From: Armatimonadota bacterium
GTDB taxonomy: Bacteria; Armatimonadota; UBA5829; DTJY01
Length of the DNA: 64,000 bases
Direction: 5' to 3'
Assembly: GCA_017993055.1 (NCBI GenBank)
Contig: JAGONM010000003.1
Location: 62,001 to 126,000 of the forward strand
Shown here: positions 33,970 through 43,751 of the stretch, in pieces
How positions within the stretch are numbered: the first letter of the stretch is position 1
How the letters are laid out: each line of letters begins with the position of its first letter
The notes under the pieces: generated by a model
Told to the model about the DNA's origin: nothing
Seen by the model: only the letters and a program-made list of their open reading frames with translations
Database searches by the model: none
Translations under genes and position numbers: made by a program

Positions 33970-35430
33970 TTGAGAGAACTGACAGACAAGGCGCTTGAGA
34001 GAGTCCTTTCACTGGGCGCAACTTACGGTGATATACGGGTCGTCGAGCAGCGGGCCGAAGCAATCGAGGTCAAGAACGGCAAGGTCGAGGGACTCAGTTC
34101 GGGATCGGACTACGGGTTCGGCATTCGGGTAATCGCGGACGGAGCATGGGGGTTCGCCGCCAGCTTGGAGTTCAATGCGGACGAGATAGACCGTGTCGCC
34201 GAGATGGCCGTTCGAATCGCGAAGGCTTCCGCGAGCCTCGCTCACGAGCCGGTGGAACTGGCCCCGGTCGAGCCCGCCGAGGGTAGGTTCTCCTCTTACA
34301 TGAAGCTCGATCCATTCGAGGTCCCGGTCGAAGAAAAGATCAACCTTCTGCTCGACGCAGACAAGATCATGCGGCAGACCCCGGATATCGGCATCTCCGA
34401 GGCCTCGATGAACCTCTGGCGGTTCGATACGGTCTTCGCGAGCACTGACGGCTCGTATATCGAGCAGCGGAAGACCGAGAGCGGCGCGGGGATCGCGGCC
34501 ACCGCGATCAAAGAGGGCGAGGTGCAGAGGCGGTCCTACCCCGGCTCGTTCGGCGGCGACTTCGCGACTGCCGGCTACGAGTTCATCGAGGCGATGGACC
34601 TGATCGCCGACGCCGAACGAGTCGCGGAGGAGGCTCGACAACTTCTCGATGCGCCTCAGTGCCCATCCGACGTGCGGACTCTCATCCTGGAGGGCTCGAT
34701 GCTCGCGCTCCAGGTCCACGAATCCTGCGGCCATCCGATCGAACTCGACCGAGTGTTCGGCACGGAGTCGGCGTATGCTGGGACGAGCTTCCTGACGCCC
34801 GAGAAGCTTGGGAACTTTAGATACGGGTCGGATCTGGTGAACATCACCGCCGATGCGACCTGTCCCGGCGGCCTCGGAAGCTTCTTCTACGACGACGAGG
34901 GTGTTCCCGCTCAATGCGTACAGATCATCGACGACGGCATCTTTGTCGGTTACCTGACTTCGCGGGAGACTGCCGCCAGGATCGGGCAGACAAGTGGCGG
35001 GGCGATGAGGGCCGATGGGTGGAACCGAATTCCACTCATCCGTATGACCAACATCAATCTCGAGCCGGGCGATTGGACCCTCGATGAGATGATCGCCGAC
35101 ACTCAGAAGGGTCTCTACGGAGCGATGGTCGGCTCGTGGAGTATAGACGATAAGCGCCTGAACTTCCAGTTCGCGACGGAGATCGCTTGGGATATCGAGG
35201 ACGGCTCACTCGGTCAGGTGTACAAGAATCCGACCTATACTGGTATAACTTACGACTTCTGGGGTGGCTGCGATGCGATCGGCAACGAGGACGAATGGCG
35301 GCTCTGGGGAGTACCGAACTGCGGCAAGGGACAGCCGGGCCAGACGGCGCACGTGGGGCACGGTGTGGCGCCGTCGAGGTTCCAGAACGTGCGTATCGGG
35401 GTCATGGAGCAGCCGGAGGAGGAGGATTGA
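33970..35430 (+). CDS. tldD: TldD metalloprotease subunit
   Basis: The 486-residue TldD/PmbA-family protein forms a heterodimeric zinc protease with TldE that cleaves unfolded peptides. The zinc motif HESCGH (in LQVHESCGHPIELDRVFG, about 252-269) is intact, and the C-terminal third carries family glycine-rich strands. The TTG start is preceded by GGAGG nine bases upstream. Its stop overlaps the tldE ATG as TGATG, as expected for an obligate pair. Confidence 0.92.
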   Translation: MRELTDKALERVLSLGATYGDIRVVEQRAEAIEVKNGKVEGLSSGSDYGFGIRVIADGAWGFAASLEFNADEIDRVAEMAVRIAKASASLAHEPVELAPVEPAEGRFSSYMKLDPFEVPVEEKINLLLDADKIMRQTPDIGISEASMNLWRFDTVFASTDGSYIEQRKTESGAGIAATAIKEGEVQRRSYPGSFGGDFATAGYEFIEAMDLIADAERVAEEARQLLDAPQCPSDVRTLILEGSMLALQVHESCGHPIELDRVFGTESAYAGTSFLTPEKLGNFRYGSDLVNITADATCPGGLGSFFYDDEGVPAQCVQIIDDGIFVGYLTSRETAARIGQTSGGAMRADGWNRIPLIRMTNINLEPGDWTLDEMIADTQKGLYGAMVGSWSIDDKRLNFQFATEIAWDIEDGSLGQVYKNPTYTGITYDFWGGCDAIGNEDEWRLWGVPNCGKGQPGQTAHVGHGVAPSRFQNVRIGVMEQPEEED

Positions 35431-36755
35431 TGCTTGGACGTGACAGAGCGTTGGAGATCGTACACAAGGCTGTTGCGCTGTCCAGTGCCGATCAGACGCA
35501 GGCGGTGTTCCAAGTCGGTGAGTCGAGCCTGACCCGATTCGCCAACTCGAGCATCCATCAGAATGTTTCCGAACGGAATGGCGGGCTGTCTGTCAAGGCG
35601 GCGCTCGGTAAGCGTATCGGGTTTGCTACCACGAACAAGCTTGATGACCACTCGATCCGCGAGACGGTGGACAAGGCAGTGATCTTCGCACGGCACTCCG
35701 GAGAGAACCCGGATTTCGTCTCGCTGCCCAAGCCGGGGACGCTCTCGCTGGTCGAGAGCTTCGACGAGCGCACGGCAGGCTGCTCGCCGGAGGAGCGCGC
35801 GTCGGCGGTCGGCAGCCTGATCGGCGAGGCGAGAAAGCGTGACAGCTCGGCAGCCGGCTCGCTGAAGACTGAGTACGCGGAGGTCGCGATTGCCAGTTCC
35901 CTCGGCATCGAGGCATACAGGGCCGATACTGTGGCCAGTGTGAACACAGTGATGACCGCCGATGACGGATTCGGTTACGCCGACCGGGTGGCCAGGCGCA
36001 TCGGCGATTTCGACCCTGTCGAGGTGGGCGCAGAGGCCGCTGAGAGAAGTGTTCAGTCCAGACATCCCGAATTGATCGAGCCGGGCGAATACGACGTCGT
36101 GTTGCTCCCGTATGCGACCGTCGAGTTTCTCGAGTTTCTGTCCTACCTCGGTTTCGGCGCGCTTGCCGTCCAGGAGGGCCGGAGCTTCATGAACGGCAAG
36201 TTCGGGGAGAAAGTCGTCGGTGAGAACATCACCATCTGGGACGACGGTCTCGATGCTCGCGGCATCCCGACTGGATTCGACCCGGAAGGGGTGCCGAAGC
36301 AGCGCGTGGACCTGATCGTCAACGGCGTGGCGAATGCCGTCGTCTACGACTCCTATACCGCAGGCAAGGAGGGAAAGGCATCCACGGGCCATTCCTCCGG
36401 AGGTATCGGAACGTACGGTCCGATGGCGACGAATATGTTCATGCAGGCCGGGGATTCGTCGGTGGAGGATATGGTCGCGGCGACCAGGCGCGGGGTGCTC
36501 GTCACCCGTTTCCACTACACGAACGTGATTCACCCGACGCAGGTGCTCATCACTGGCATGACCCGTGATGGGACGTTCCTCATCGAGAACGGCACGATCA
36601 CGAAGCCTCTGAAGAACATGCGCTTCACCGATAGCGTGCTCCGCGTTCTGTCGAATGTGGATATGATCTCGAAAGACACCATGCGCCAGTCGTGGGCGGT
36701 CGTGCCCGCAATTCGAGCGACGGGATTCCGCTTCAGCGGTGCGACCGAGTTCTAG
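35430..36755 (+). CDS. tldE: TldE/PmbA metalloprotease subunit
   Basis: This 441-residue partner of TldD lacks the zinc HExxxH motif, as normal for the TldE/PmbA subunit. Family segments include SSLTRFANSSIHQNVSERNGGLSVKAALGKRIGFATTN and a C-terminal LITGMTRDGTFLIENGTITKPLKNMRF. The start overlaps tldD and GGAGGAGG precedes it. The pair could process antibiotics, modified peptides or damaged proteins. No modified-peptide precursor is visible nearby. Confidence 0.92.
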   Translation: MLGRDRALEIVHKAVALSSADQTQAVFQVGESSLTRFANSSIHQNVSERNGGLSVKAALGKRIGFATTNKLDDHSIRETVDKAVIFARHSGENPDFVSLPKPGTLSLVESFDERTAGCSPEERASAVGSLIGEARKRDSSAAGSLKTEYAEVAIASSLGIEAYRADTVASVNTVMTADDGFGYADRVARRIGDFDPVEVGAEAAERSVQSRHPELIEPGEYDVVLLPYATVEFLEFLSYLGFGALAVQEGRSFMNGKFGEKVVGENITIWDDGLDARGIPTGFDPEGVPKQRVDLIVNGVANAVVYDSYTAGKEGKASTGHSSGGIGTYGPMATNMFMQAGDSSVEDMVAATRRGVLVTRFHYTNVIHPTQVLITGMTRDGTFLIENGTITKPLKNMRFTDSVLRVLSNVDMISKDTMRQSWAVVPAIRATGFRFSGATEF

Positions 36756-36819
36756 TTCAGTGTGAGGTTGCTTGTCGTTCTTCGCTGCGCTCGCGCCTAC
36801 AGGGTTTCTGGAGACCGCG

Positions 36820-37164
36820 ATGCCCGACTACATCTACCGTACCATCGAAGAAGCTCCGAGCGTCCCCTGTCCATGCGGTACGAGCACCCGCATCATCACT
36901 CGGGCGGATACTCCTACCGCCAACGTCCATGTCACGAGCATCCGGGATTCGGCCAGGCATTACCATAGAGAAGCTACGGAGATATACTACATCCTCGACG
37001 GCACGGGATCGATGGAACTGGGTACGGACTCCGTGGAACTGAAGCCCGGAGTTACCATCATGATACCTCCTGGCGTCGTTCACAGGGCGTACGGTGATGT
37101 CAGATGCCTTGTCGTCGGCGTCCCTGCATGGACGCATGACGACGAGTTCTTCTGCGAAGAGTAA
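36820..37164 (+). CDS. Single-domain cupin protein
   Basis: The 114-residue small beta-barrel has cupin motif 1 around HYHREATEIYYILDGTGSME and motif 2 around PGVTIMIPPGVVHRAYG. The metal-binding His and Glu residues are present. The protein opens with a CPCG motif (PSVPCPCGTSTRI) that is an odd addition. The ATG at 36820 has a CTGGAGA site. The substrate is not inferable. It follows tldE by 64 bases and may share its transcript. Confidence 0.8.
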   Translation: MPDYIYRTIEEAPSVPCPCGTSTRIITRADTPTANVHVTSIRDSARHYHREATEIYYILDGTGSMELGTDSVELKPGVTIMIPPGVVHRAYGDVRCLVVGVPAWTHDDEFFCEE

Positions 37165-37185
37165 GCGGCGTCTCACGCCGAAGCC

Positions 37186-37215
37186 TTGACCGTTCTACTG
37201 CCGGCGGTGTATCCT
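37186..37215 (+). promoter_or_regulatory. Probable promoter of the PHP-domain gene
   Basis: TTGACC (37186-37191), an 18-base spacer and TATCCT (37210-37215) lie between the cupin and PHP genes. A small GGCGT/ACGCC hairpin lies just upstream and could end the previous transcript. Confidence 0.45.
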
Positions 37216-37257
37216 GAATCCGCGAATCATGAACCGTTCTGAGAGAGGCAACCCACC

Positions 37258-38628
37258 TTGACCTATACTTCGTATGTCCAGCAACGGCTCGAACATCTCC
37301 TCAACAGCTTCGACTCGATTGAACGGCGTGACGCCTTGGCGGAGCTGGTGCGTCGGTTGAAGCTCGGTCAGATGCCGATACCTCCGCCGAAGGAGGAGGT
37401 AAATCTGCACTTTCACACCTTCTTCTCGTTCAACGCAAACGGCTGGTCGCCGGGCCGCATCGCGTGGGAGAGCGTCAAGTACGGGCTCGAGGTGTCCGGA
37501 ATCGTGGATTTCGATGTGCTCGACGGTATGGACGAGTTCTTGGAGGCCGGAGAGTTGCTCGGATTGAAGACCGTTGCAGGGCTTGAGTCGCGCGTCTTCG
37601 TGAGCGAACTCGCTGACAAGGTGATGTCGTCGCCGAACGAGCCGGGCATCGCGTACTTCATGGCCGGAGGATGCTTCAAGCGCCCGCCTGCCGGAAGCGA
37701 GGCTTCACGCACCCTGCAGTCGATGGCCGAGACTGCTCGCGAGCGCAACCTCGCCCTGGTCGGACGAGTGAATGCGTACCTCGATCCCGTCGTGCTCGAT
37801 TACGAGTCGGACGCCATCCCGCTGACCCCGTCCGGCAACGCGACCGAGCGACATCTCCTTCAGGCCTATGATTCGAAGGCCCGCGAGGTCTTCGGATGCT
37901 GCACGCCCGAACTCACGGAGTTCTGGGCCGAGAAGCTTGGTGCTCCCGAGGAGCAGATCACGGCTCTGCTCGGGGACACGCCGAAGTTCCATGAGAAGAT
38001 ACGCTCGAAGCTGATGAAGTTTGGTGGTGTGGGTTACGTACCCCCCACGAGTGGCAGTTTCCCGTGCGTCGAGGACGCGATCAAGATGATGCGCGGCATG
38101 GATGCGCTACCCATGATCACTTGGCTCGACGGCACGAACGCCGGCGAAGAGGGCACGGACGCCTTCCTGGAGCTTCTGATCTCGAAGGGCTGCGTCTCGC
38201 TCAACATCATCCCCGACCGCAACTGGAACATCAAGAACCCGGATGAGAAGGCGCTCAAGACCCGCAAGCTGAGGGAGGTCGTGGAAGGTGCTCGCAAGTT
38301 CCATCTGCCGATATCCGTCGGCACGGAGATGAACAAGGCCGGCCTGCCCTTTGTGGATGCCTTCGACTCCGACGAGTTGGCGCCCTACCGCAGGGATTTC
38401 GTCGATGGCGCGAGGTGTCTCTACGGGCATACGGTCCTTGCGCGTTATGCCGATTTCGGATACTTCAGCGACAAGGCACAGGCGGCATTCGAAGACGACC
38501 GGGCGGCAAGGAACTCATTCTATGCGAAGGTCGGCCGCGAGTTCATTCCACCTGCGTTGGCCCGGGGGAGTCTCAGCCGGCTCTCGGAGCCCGGTGAGAT
38601 TCTCTCTGTTTTCGGCGTGCTGGAATAG
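37258..38628 (+). CDS. PHP-domain metal-dependent hydrolase-like protein
   Basis: A 456-residue protein. After a helical N-terminal 48 residues, VNLHFHTFFSFNANGWSP carries the PHP metal motif (His51, His53). A VSGIVDFDVLDG segment follows, then GLKTVAGLESRVF with a candidate metal Glu near 104. The C-terminal half has PISVGTEMNKAGLPFVD. PHP members are phosphoesterases or nucleases. The length and the mid-region are unlike histidinol phosphatase or polymerase PHP domains, so this is an uncharacterised subgroup. TTG start with GAGAGG upstream. Confidence 0.75.
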   Translation: MTYTSYVQQRLEHLLNSFDSIERRDALAELVRRLKLGQMPIPPPKEEVNLHFHTFFSFNANGWSPGRIAWESVKYGLEVSGIVDFDVLDGMDEFLEAGELLGLKTVAGLESRVFVSELADKVMSSPNEPGIAYFMAGGCFKRPPAGSEASRTLQSMAETARERNLALVGRVNAYLDPVVLDYESDAIPLTPSGNATERHLLQAYDSKAREVFGCCTPELTEFWAEKLGAPEEQITALLGDTPKFHEKIRSKLMKFGGVGYVPPTSGSFPCVEDAIKMMRGMDALPMITWLDGTNAGEEGTDAFLELLISKGCVSLNIIPDRNWNIKNPDEKALKTRKLREVVEGARKFHLPISVGTEMNKAGLPFVDAFDSDELAPYRRDFVDGARCLYGHTVLARYADFGYFSDKAQAAFEDDRAARNSFYAKVGREFIPPALARGSLSRLSEPGEILSVFGVLE

Positions 38629-38678
38629 ACGGCCTTTCTCCACCACCGAGCACTTGGATTCACGAGTAGGAGCCAATC

Positions 38679-40442
38679 ATGCCGTTCACTACCCGGCCGG
38701 TTATCCGGGGCACACACGGAGTCATCGCGACGGGGCACTACCTGGCGACGGAGGCCGGGGTGCATATCCTGCGGTCCGGTGGCAATGCGATTGACGCCGG
38801 CGTTGCAGCGGGCTTCTGCGAGCACGTGCTGGAGCCGCATCAGAACGGAGCGGGCGGCGAGGCTCCGATACTGATCTACTCCGCCGACCGCAAGAAGGCG
38901 TTCTCGATCAATGGGCACGGCACCGCTCCCCGGCGCGCGACCATCGGATGGTTCCGCGAGCAGGGCATAGACCTCATCCCAGGTAATGGCTTCCTCCCGG
39001 CGACCGTACCGGCAGCTTTTGACGCCTGGATCACTGCCCTGCGCGAGTTCGGAACGATGTCGCTGGCCGAGGTTCTCGCACCAGCTCACGATCTCGCGGA
39101 GAACGGCTTTCCGATGTACAATCACCTGCGGGAGATCCTCGTCGCCAAGGAGGAGGCGTTCATCAAGGAGTGGCCGACCTCCGCCGAGACTTTCATGCCC
39201 GGCGGGCGTGTCTCCGAGATCGGCGAGATCTTCCGTCGACCTCTTCTCGCGGGGACGTTCAGGAAGCTTATGGCCGCGGAGAAGCACGGCGGTCGGAGCG
39301 GGCGTGAGAGTGGACTCCAAGCGGCCCGGGACCTCTACTACAAGGGCGAGATCGCGGAAAGGATCGCGGAGTTTGTCGCGAATACCGAGATTATGGACGC
39401 GACCGGCAAGTCGCACCGGGGTCTCCTGGAGTACGACGACATCGCGGGCTACTCGGCCAGGATCGAGACGCCGGAGGTCGTTAGCTACCGGGGGATCGAC
39501 GTGCTCAAATGCGGGCCGTGGTGTCAGGGTCCGGTGATGCTTCAGCAACTCGCACTGCTCGAAGGGTTCGATCTCAAGGCGTCCGGGCACAACTCGGCGG
39601 ACTATATTCATACGCTCGTAGAGTGCGCCAAGCTCGCCTTTTCTGACAGAGAGGCCTACTATGGCGACCCCGAGTTCGACGACGTGCCGATGGGAGTCTT
39701 GCTCTCGAAGGAGTATGCCGCCGACCGGCGCGCCTTGGTAGATTCAGCGCTGGCATCGGATGACTTCCGACCAGGCGACCTAGGGCGCGGACTACTGCCC
39801 TACGATCCCGCAACGGCCCTGTCCCATAGGTCTCGTCAGTCTCAATCGTCCCATACGGAGGCCCACGACACCACACACCTCGACGTCATCGACTCTCAGG
39901 GCAACATGATGTCCGCCACGCCTAGCGGCGGATGGCTCCAGTCGTCGCCTGTCGTCCCTGGAGTCGGATTCCCGCTCGGCACGCGCGGCCAGATGTTCTT
40001 CCTCGACGAACGCCGCCCGAACGCGCTCCAACCGGGGAAGCGCCCGAGGACCACGCTGACGCCCTCGCTCGCGATGAAGGACGGGAAACCCTTCATGGCG
40101 CTCGGCACGCCCGGTGGGGACATGCAGGATCAATGGACTCTCCAGTTCTTCCTGAACGTCGTGGATTTCGGAATGGACCTGCAGGAGGCCGTGGACGCGC
40201 CGACCTTCCACACCAGCCATTTCCCGAGCAGTTTCTATCCGCGGACGATGTTTCCGAAGCGTGTGGTCGTCGAGGAGCGCATTCCGGAGAACATCCGGGA
40301 GGACCTGATGCGGCGCGGGCACGACCTTGTCGTGAACGGGCCGTGGAGTCACGGCCGCGTTCTTGGAATACGGACTATGGATGGCCTGATAGAAGGCGTC
40401 GCATCGCCCAGGCTCGAGACCGGTTACGCCGGCGGATGGTAG
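38679..40442 (+). CDS. Gamma-glutamyltransferase-like Ntn hydrolase
   Basis: The 587-residue GGT-family protein normally self-cleaves before a threonine to form the active enzyme. The candidate Thr lies in DTTHLDVIDSQGNM near residue 400, and the small-subunit part continues with TPSGGWLQSSP and the GGT-typical TLTPSLAMKDGKPFMALGTPGGD. No signal peptide is present, which points to a cytoplasmic member of the family (YwrD-like) rather than the periplasmic glutathione enzyme. AGGAG precedes the ATG. FolE2 follows after 13 bases. Confidence 0.85.
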   Translation: MPFTTRPVIRGTHGVIATGHYLATEAGVHILRSGGNAIDAGVAAGFCEHVLEPHQNGAGGEAPILIYSADRKKAFSINGHGTAPRRATIGWFREQGIDLIPGNGFLPATVPAAFDAWITALREFGTMSLAEVLAPAHDLAENGFPMYNHLREILVAKEEAFIKEWPTSAETFMPGGRVSEIGEIFRRPLLAGTFRKLMAAEKHGGRSGRESGLQAARDLYYKGEIAERIAEFVANTEIMDATGKSHRGLLEYDDIAGYSARIETPEVVSYRGIDVLKCGPWCQGPVMLQQLALLEGFDLKASGHNSADYIHTLVECAKLAFSDREAYYGDPEFDDVPMGVLLSKEYAADRRALVDSALASDDFRPGDLGRGLLPYDPATALSHRSRQSQSSHTEAHDTTHLDVIDSQGNMMSATPSGGWLQSSPVVPGVGFPLGTRGQMFFLDERRPNALQPGKRPRTTLTPSLAMKDGKPFMALGTPGGDMQDQWTLQFFLNVVDFGMDLQEAVDAPTFHTSHFPSSFYPRTMFPKRVVVEERIPENIREDLMRRGHDLVVNGPWSHGRVLGIRTMDGLIEGVASPRLETGYAGGW

Positions 40443-40455
40443 CGGGGAAGAGACA

Positions 40456-41274
40456 ATGACAATGAAGCCGACACCAGGCGAACTGAAGGATACGCAGAGC
40501 TGCGAGGATCGAAGACACGTGCCTCTGCAGCGTGTGGGGGTCAAGGGGGTCGAGATTCCGTTTCAGATCAAGGCTCTCCGCGATGGGCATCAGACGGTAC
40601 TTGCGGGAGTCACCCTGACCGCCGATCTTCCGCACTACTTGAAAGGCACGCACATGAGCCGCTTCATCCAGGTACTGGAGGAGTGGCGTAACAGGCCCGT
40701 ATCAGGCCCTGAGTTGAAGGCCATCCTCCAGCAGGCGAAGACCGTCCTCAAGGCCGAGATGGCTCATGCCGACCTGCGCTTCAAGTACTTCATAGAGAAA
40801 CGTGCTCCCGTGTCGAAAATGAAGAGCATCCTAGGGTATCAGAGCTGCTTCTCCGGCAGCCTCAAGGAAGACGACTTCGATTTCCGCCTCGGTGTCGAAG
40901 TTCCAGTTCAGACCGTCTGCCCCTGCAGCAAAGAGATCTCCGAGTGCGGGGCACACAACCAGCGCGCGAACATCCGAGCTAGTGTCCGATTCGTGCATGG
41001 TCGGTTTGTCTGGATCGAGGAACTCGTTCGTCTGCTCGAGGATCAGGGCAGCGCACAGGTATATCCGTTTCTGAAGCGTGCGGATGAGAAGTACGTCACC
41101 GAGCGGGCGTTCTCAAATCCCAGATTCGTCGAGGACGTCGTCCGTGACTGCGTCTTGGCCCTGCGAAAGGACGAGCGCATCCGTTGGTTCGAGGTTGAGT
41201 GCGAATCCGAGGAGTCAATCCACCAACACAATGCGTTTGCGTACCATCAGGAGACCTCTGACAGCGCTCGTTGA
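40456..41274 (+). CDS. folE2: GTP cyclohydrolase FolE2 (type IB)
   Basis: The 272-residue enzyme makes dihydroneopterin triphosphate from GTP for folate or queuosine precursors and can use metals other than zinc. The family motifs are the VKGVEIPFQI start, GTHMSRF, the metal Cys in VQTVCPCSKEISECGAHNQRA, and the C-terminal IHQHNAFA. It is downstream of the GGT-like gene. Two ATGs six bases apart are possible, with GGGGAAGAG upstream. Zur-type control known for some folE2 genes is not visible here. Confidence 0.92.
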   Translation: MTMKPTPGELKDTQSCEDRRHVPLQRVGVKGVEIPFQIKALRDGHQTVLAGVTLTADLPHYLKGTHMSRFIQVLEEWRNRPVSGPELKAILQQAKTVLKAEMAHADLRFKYFIEKRAPVSKMKSILGYQSCFSGSLKEDDFDFRLGVEVPVQTVCPCSKEISECGAHNQRANIRASVRFVHGRFVWIEELVRLLEDQGSAQVYPFLKRADEKYVTERAFSNPRFVEDVVRDCVLALRKDERIRWFEVECESEESIHQHNAFAYHQETSDSAR

Positions 41275-41330
41275 CAGGCGATCGGGTGGGTGCGGTGCTG
41301 GTCCCACCGGTGACTTCTTGGCTGCCGTCT

Positions 41331-42326
41331 CTAGGCAATAAACTCCATCATCTCTGCCGTGACGAGGCGTTCGGGCCTCTCGCCGGAAAAAAACAGCTCG
41401 AGGTTGCGCACGGCCGCCTCGCCCTGACGACGGACCATCTCTGGCGTGCCTCCGGATATATGCGGCGTGAATACGACGTTCTGCAGCGAGTACATCTCGT
41501 GGCCTTGCGGCAGCGGCTCGGGGTCGGTGACGTCAAGCGCCGCCGAGAACCGTCCGGTCCTCAATTCTTCGAGCAGCGCCTCATGATTGACGATCGCCCC
41601 TCGTGCGGTGTTGATGAACACGGCACCCTCCCTGATCGCCTGCAGATGCTCCCGCGTGATCATCCCTCGCGTAGATTCGTTCGATGGCGCGTGCAGGCTG
41701 ATCACGTCGCACTCCGCCATCAGCCATTCGAGCGAGACCCTCTTAGCACCGAGCGCGTCTGCGCCATCGTCCGATATGTAGGGGTCGGCGATAAATAACT
41801 CCACATCCCACGGCTTGATGTAACGGATCACCTCCCGCCCGATAAGGCTCGCGCCGATGATGCCGACCTTCTTGCCGTTCAGCTCCCGAGCGGGTGCGAC
41901 TCCCTCAGGCCGAAACCACTGCTTCTCCCGGATACTGACCGCCCAGTTGACGGCGTTGCGCAGCATTATCTCCATCATCGCGACGGTCATCGCGGCGACG
42001 GAGATCGCCATCGCCGGCTGAGAGGTGCATACTGAGATCCCTCGTTCGAAGACTGCTGGGGTGAGGATTCCGTGCGGCGATCCCGCGGCGTGTGAGATCA
42101 CCTTCAACCGATCGGCGCGCTCCACGACCTCTGGAGTGAATCTCGGCGAGCCCCAACTCGTGAGAGCCGCATCATGCCCGGGAACGAGGTCGGCAAGTTC
42201 GTCGGTCGAGTAGTTGTGCTCCTCAGGATTGAGTGTCAGATCGCCGAGCGCTTCCAGTCGCTGCTGGGCTTCAGAAGAGAACAGCCGCCCGCGTAGTGAG
42301 GGTATAGGGAGCACGAGAATCTTCAT
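41331..42326 (-). CDS. D-isomer-specific 2-hydroxyacid dehydrogenase
   Basis: The 331-residue NAD-dependent dehydrogenase is related to phosphoglycerate and hydroxypyruvate/glyoxylate reductases. The nucleotide motif is GKKVGIIGASLIGREVIRYI. The catalytic Arg lies in NTARGAIVNHEAL, the Glu in VTDPEPLP and the His in FTPHISGG. There is no C-terminal ACT domain, so serine biosynthesis is not certain. It has its own promoter with a leader of about 80 bases, and GGAGGTGA precedes the ATG. It is convergent with folE2 and divergent from the PmoA-type gene, which suggests a carbohydrate-acid role. Confidence 0.88.
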   Translation of the reverse strand: MKILVLPIPSLRGRLFSSEAQQRLEALGDLTLNPEEHNYSTDELADLVPGHDAALTSWGSPRFTPEVVERADRLKVISHAAGSPHGILTPAVFERGISVCTSQPAMAISVAAMTVAMMEIMLRNAVNWAVSIREKQWFRPEGVAPARELNGKKVGIIGASLIGREVIRYIKPWDVELFIADPYISDDGADALGAKRVSLEWLMAECDVISLHAPSNESTRGMITREHLQAIREGAVFINTARGAIVNHEALLEELRTGRFSAALDVTDPEPLPQGHEMYSLQNVVFTPHISGGTPEMVRRQGEAAVRNLELFFSGERPERLVTAEMMEFIA

Positions 42327-42412
42327 TGCGTCACCTCCGGTTCAGTCCAAAGACCAAGGCTCAGACTGGCGGGACTGGTGACCTCGTGCTTTGAACCTCC
42401 AAGTGCGTGTCT

Positions 42413-42442
42413 AGCTTAGCCTAGCTCGGGCGGGTGTGTCAA
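42413..42442 (-). promoter_or_regulatory. Promoter of the 2-hydroxyacid dehydrogenase gene
   Basis: On the minus strand, TTGACA (42442-42437), an 18-base spacer and TAAGCT (42418-42413). Confidence 0.5.
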
Positions 42443-42531
42443 TGGGCTCGGTGCAGGAATCGAAACGGGCTCAGGTGAACAGGTTGGCATAGAGGCGGCC
42501 CGCCGGCGATGAAGGCCTTGGGAGGTTTCAC

Positions 42532-43665
42532 GTGATTGAGAAGCGAGTGATAGTGACTTCAGCTAGGCACGGCTGCGAGAGCACCCCGATATCGGTGGAG
42601 ATGCCGGGGTTGAAGCACGGGGCGGCCGTGGGCCTGATCGGACCAAACGGCACGTGCATCCACGCGCAGGTGGATGGCGACCGCATAGTCTGGATCTGCG
42701 AGCCGATGTCCGAAGGCGAATCCCGGAAGTACAGGTTCGCGGAGAAGTGCGAGACCCGGGCCGAATCAGCGGTCGAACTGATCGATCGAAAGAACTCCGT
42801 CGAGTTCCGTATCTCCGGGGCCTTGTTTACCGTTTATGAGTATGGCGAGCAGTACGCCCGGCCGTTCCTACATCCGATCGTCGGCCCGGGGGGTAATGGA
42901 GTTACCCGCGGCTACCCGATGATTAGGGATGTACCCGGTGAGACCAGCGATCACGCGCATCACCGATCCCTATGGATCGCGCATGGAGATGTGAACGGTT
43001 GCGACAACTGGTCAGAGATGGAGGGTCATGGAGTCCAGCGCCATCGGGAGTTCCTCGAGAAGGTGGGCGGGCCGGTCTTTGCCCGTCTGCGGACGGTCAA
43101 CGACTGGCTCGACGCCCGGGGGTGCAAGGTGCTCGAGGAGCAGAGATCTTTCACGGTCTATAACCTTCCGGGCGCCTCTCGCGTCATAGATATGACGGTC
43201 GAGTTTCGGGCAACGGAAGGTGATACGGTTTTTGGAGACACGAAAGAGGGGGGCATCTGCTCAATCCGCGTCGCGACCTCGATGGATGGCAACAAGGGCG
43301 GGTTGATCACCAACTCGTTCGGTGCCGTCACTGAGGCGGAGACTTGGGGCAGGAGGGCGCACTGGTGCGACTATTCCGGGCCGGTATCGGGGCGAACCGT
43401 TGGCATAGCGGTATTTGATCACCCGGCGAACTTCCGCCACCCGACCTACTGGCACGTTCGGGACTACGGCTTGATGACCGCGAATCCATTCGCGCTCTCG
43501 GAGTACAGAGGCGACAGGGCTTGGGACGGCAGTCACATGATCAGGGCGGGGGGATGTCTCGCTTTCTCCTATCGTATACACGTGCACGATGGTGATGTCG
43601 CGGCTGGCAAGGTGTCCGACAGCTATCACTCGTACATCAATCCCCCTTCGGTCGAGGTTGAGTAG
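42532..43665 (+). CDS. PmoA/DUF6807 family protein
   Basis: A 377-residue protein with the DUF6807 core: YARPFLHPIVGPGGNGVTRGYPM, then SDHAHHRSLWIAHGDVNG with clustered histidines, and a C-terminal HMIRAGGCLAFSYRIHVHDGD. The database name methane oxygenase PmoA is a known misnomer. These proteins are common in sugar-degrading Planctomycetota-like genomes and lie near glycosidases and oxidoreductases. No signal peptide. The GTG at 42532 has GGGAGG upstream. The GH36-like gene follows 86 bases later. Confidence 0.8.
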   Translation: MIEKRVIVTSARHGCESTPISVEMPGLKHGAAVGLIGPNGTCIHAQVDGDRIVWICEPMSEGESRKYRFAEKCETRAESAVELIDRKNSVEFRISGALFTVYEYGEQYARPFLHPIVGPGGNGVTRGYPMIRDVPGETSDHAHHRSLWIAHGDVNGCDNWSEMEGHGVQRHREFLEKVGGPVFARLRTVNDWLDARGCKVLEEQRSFTVYNLPGASRVIDMTVEFRATEGDTVFGDTKEGGICSIRVATSMDGNKGGLITNSFGAVTEAETWGRRAHWCDYSGPVSGRTVGIAVFDHPANFRHPTYWHVRDYGLMTANPFALSEYRGDRAWDGSHMIRAGGCLAFSYRIHVHDGDVAAGKVSDSYHSYINPPSVEVE

Positions 43666-43751
43666 GTGAACTCGATAGGTCAGGCCGCAGAGGCTGGAGC
43701 CTTGGGCGCACCTTCTGGAACTTCCGATCGTCGGTCTCAACAGAGGTTTCA

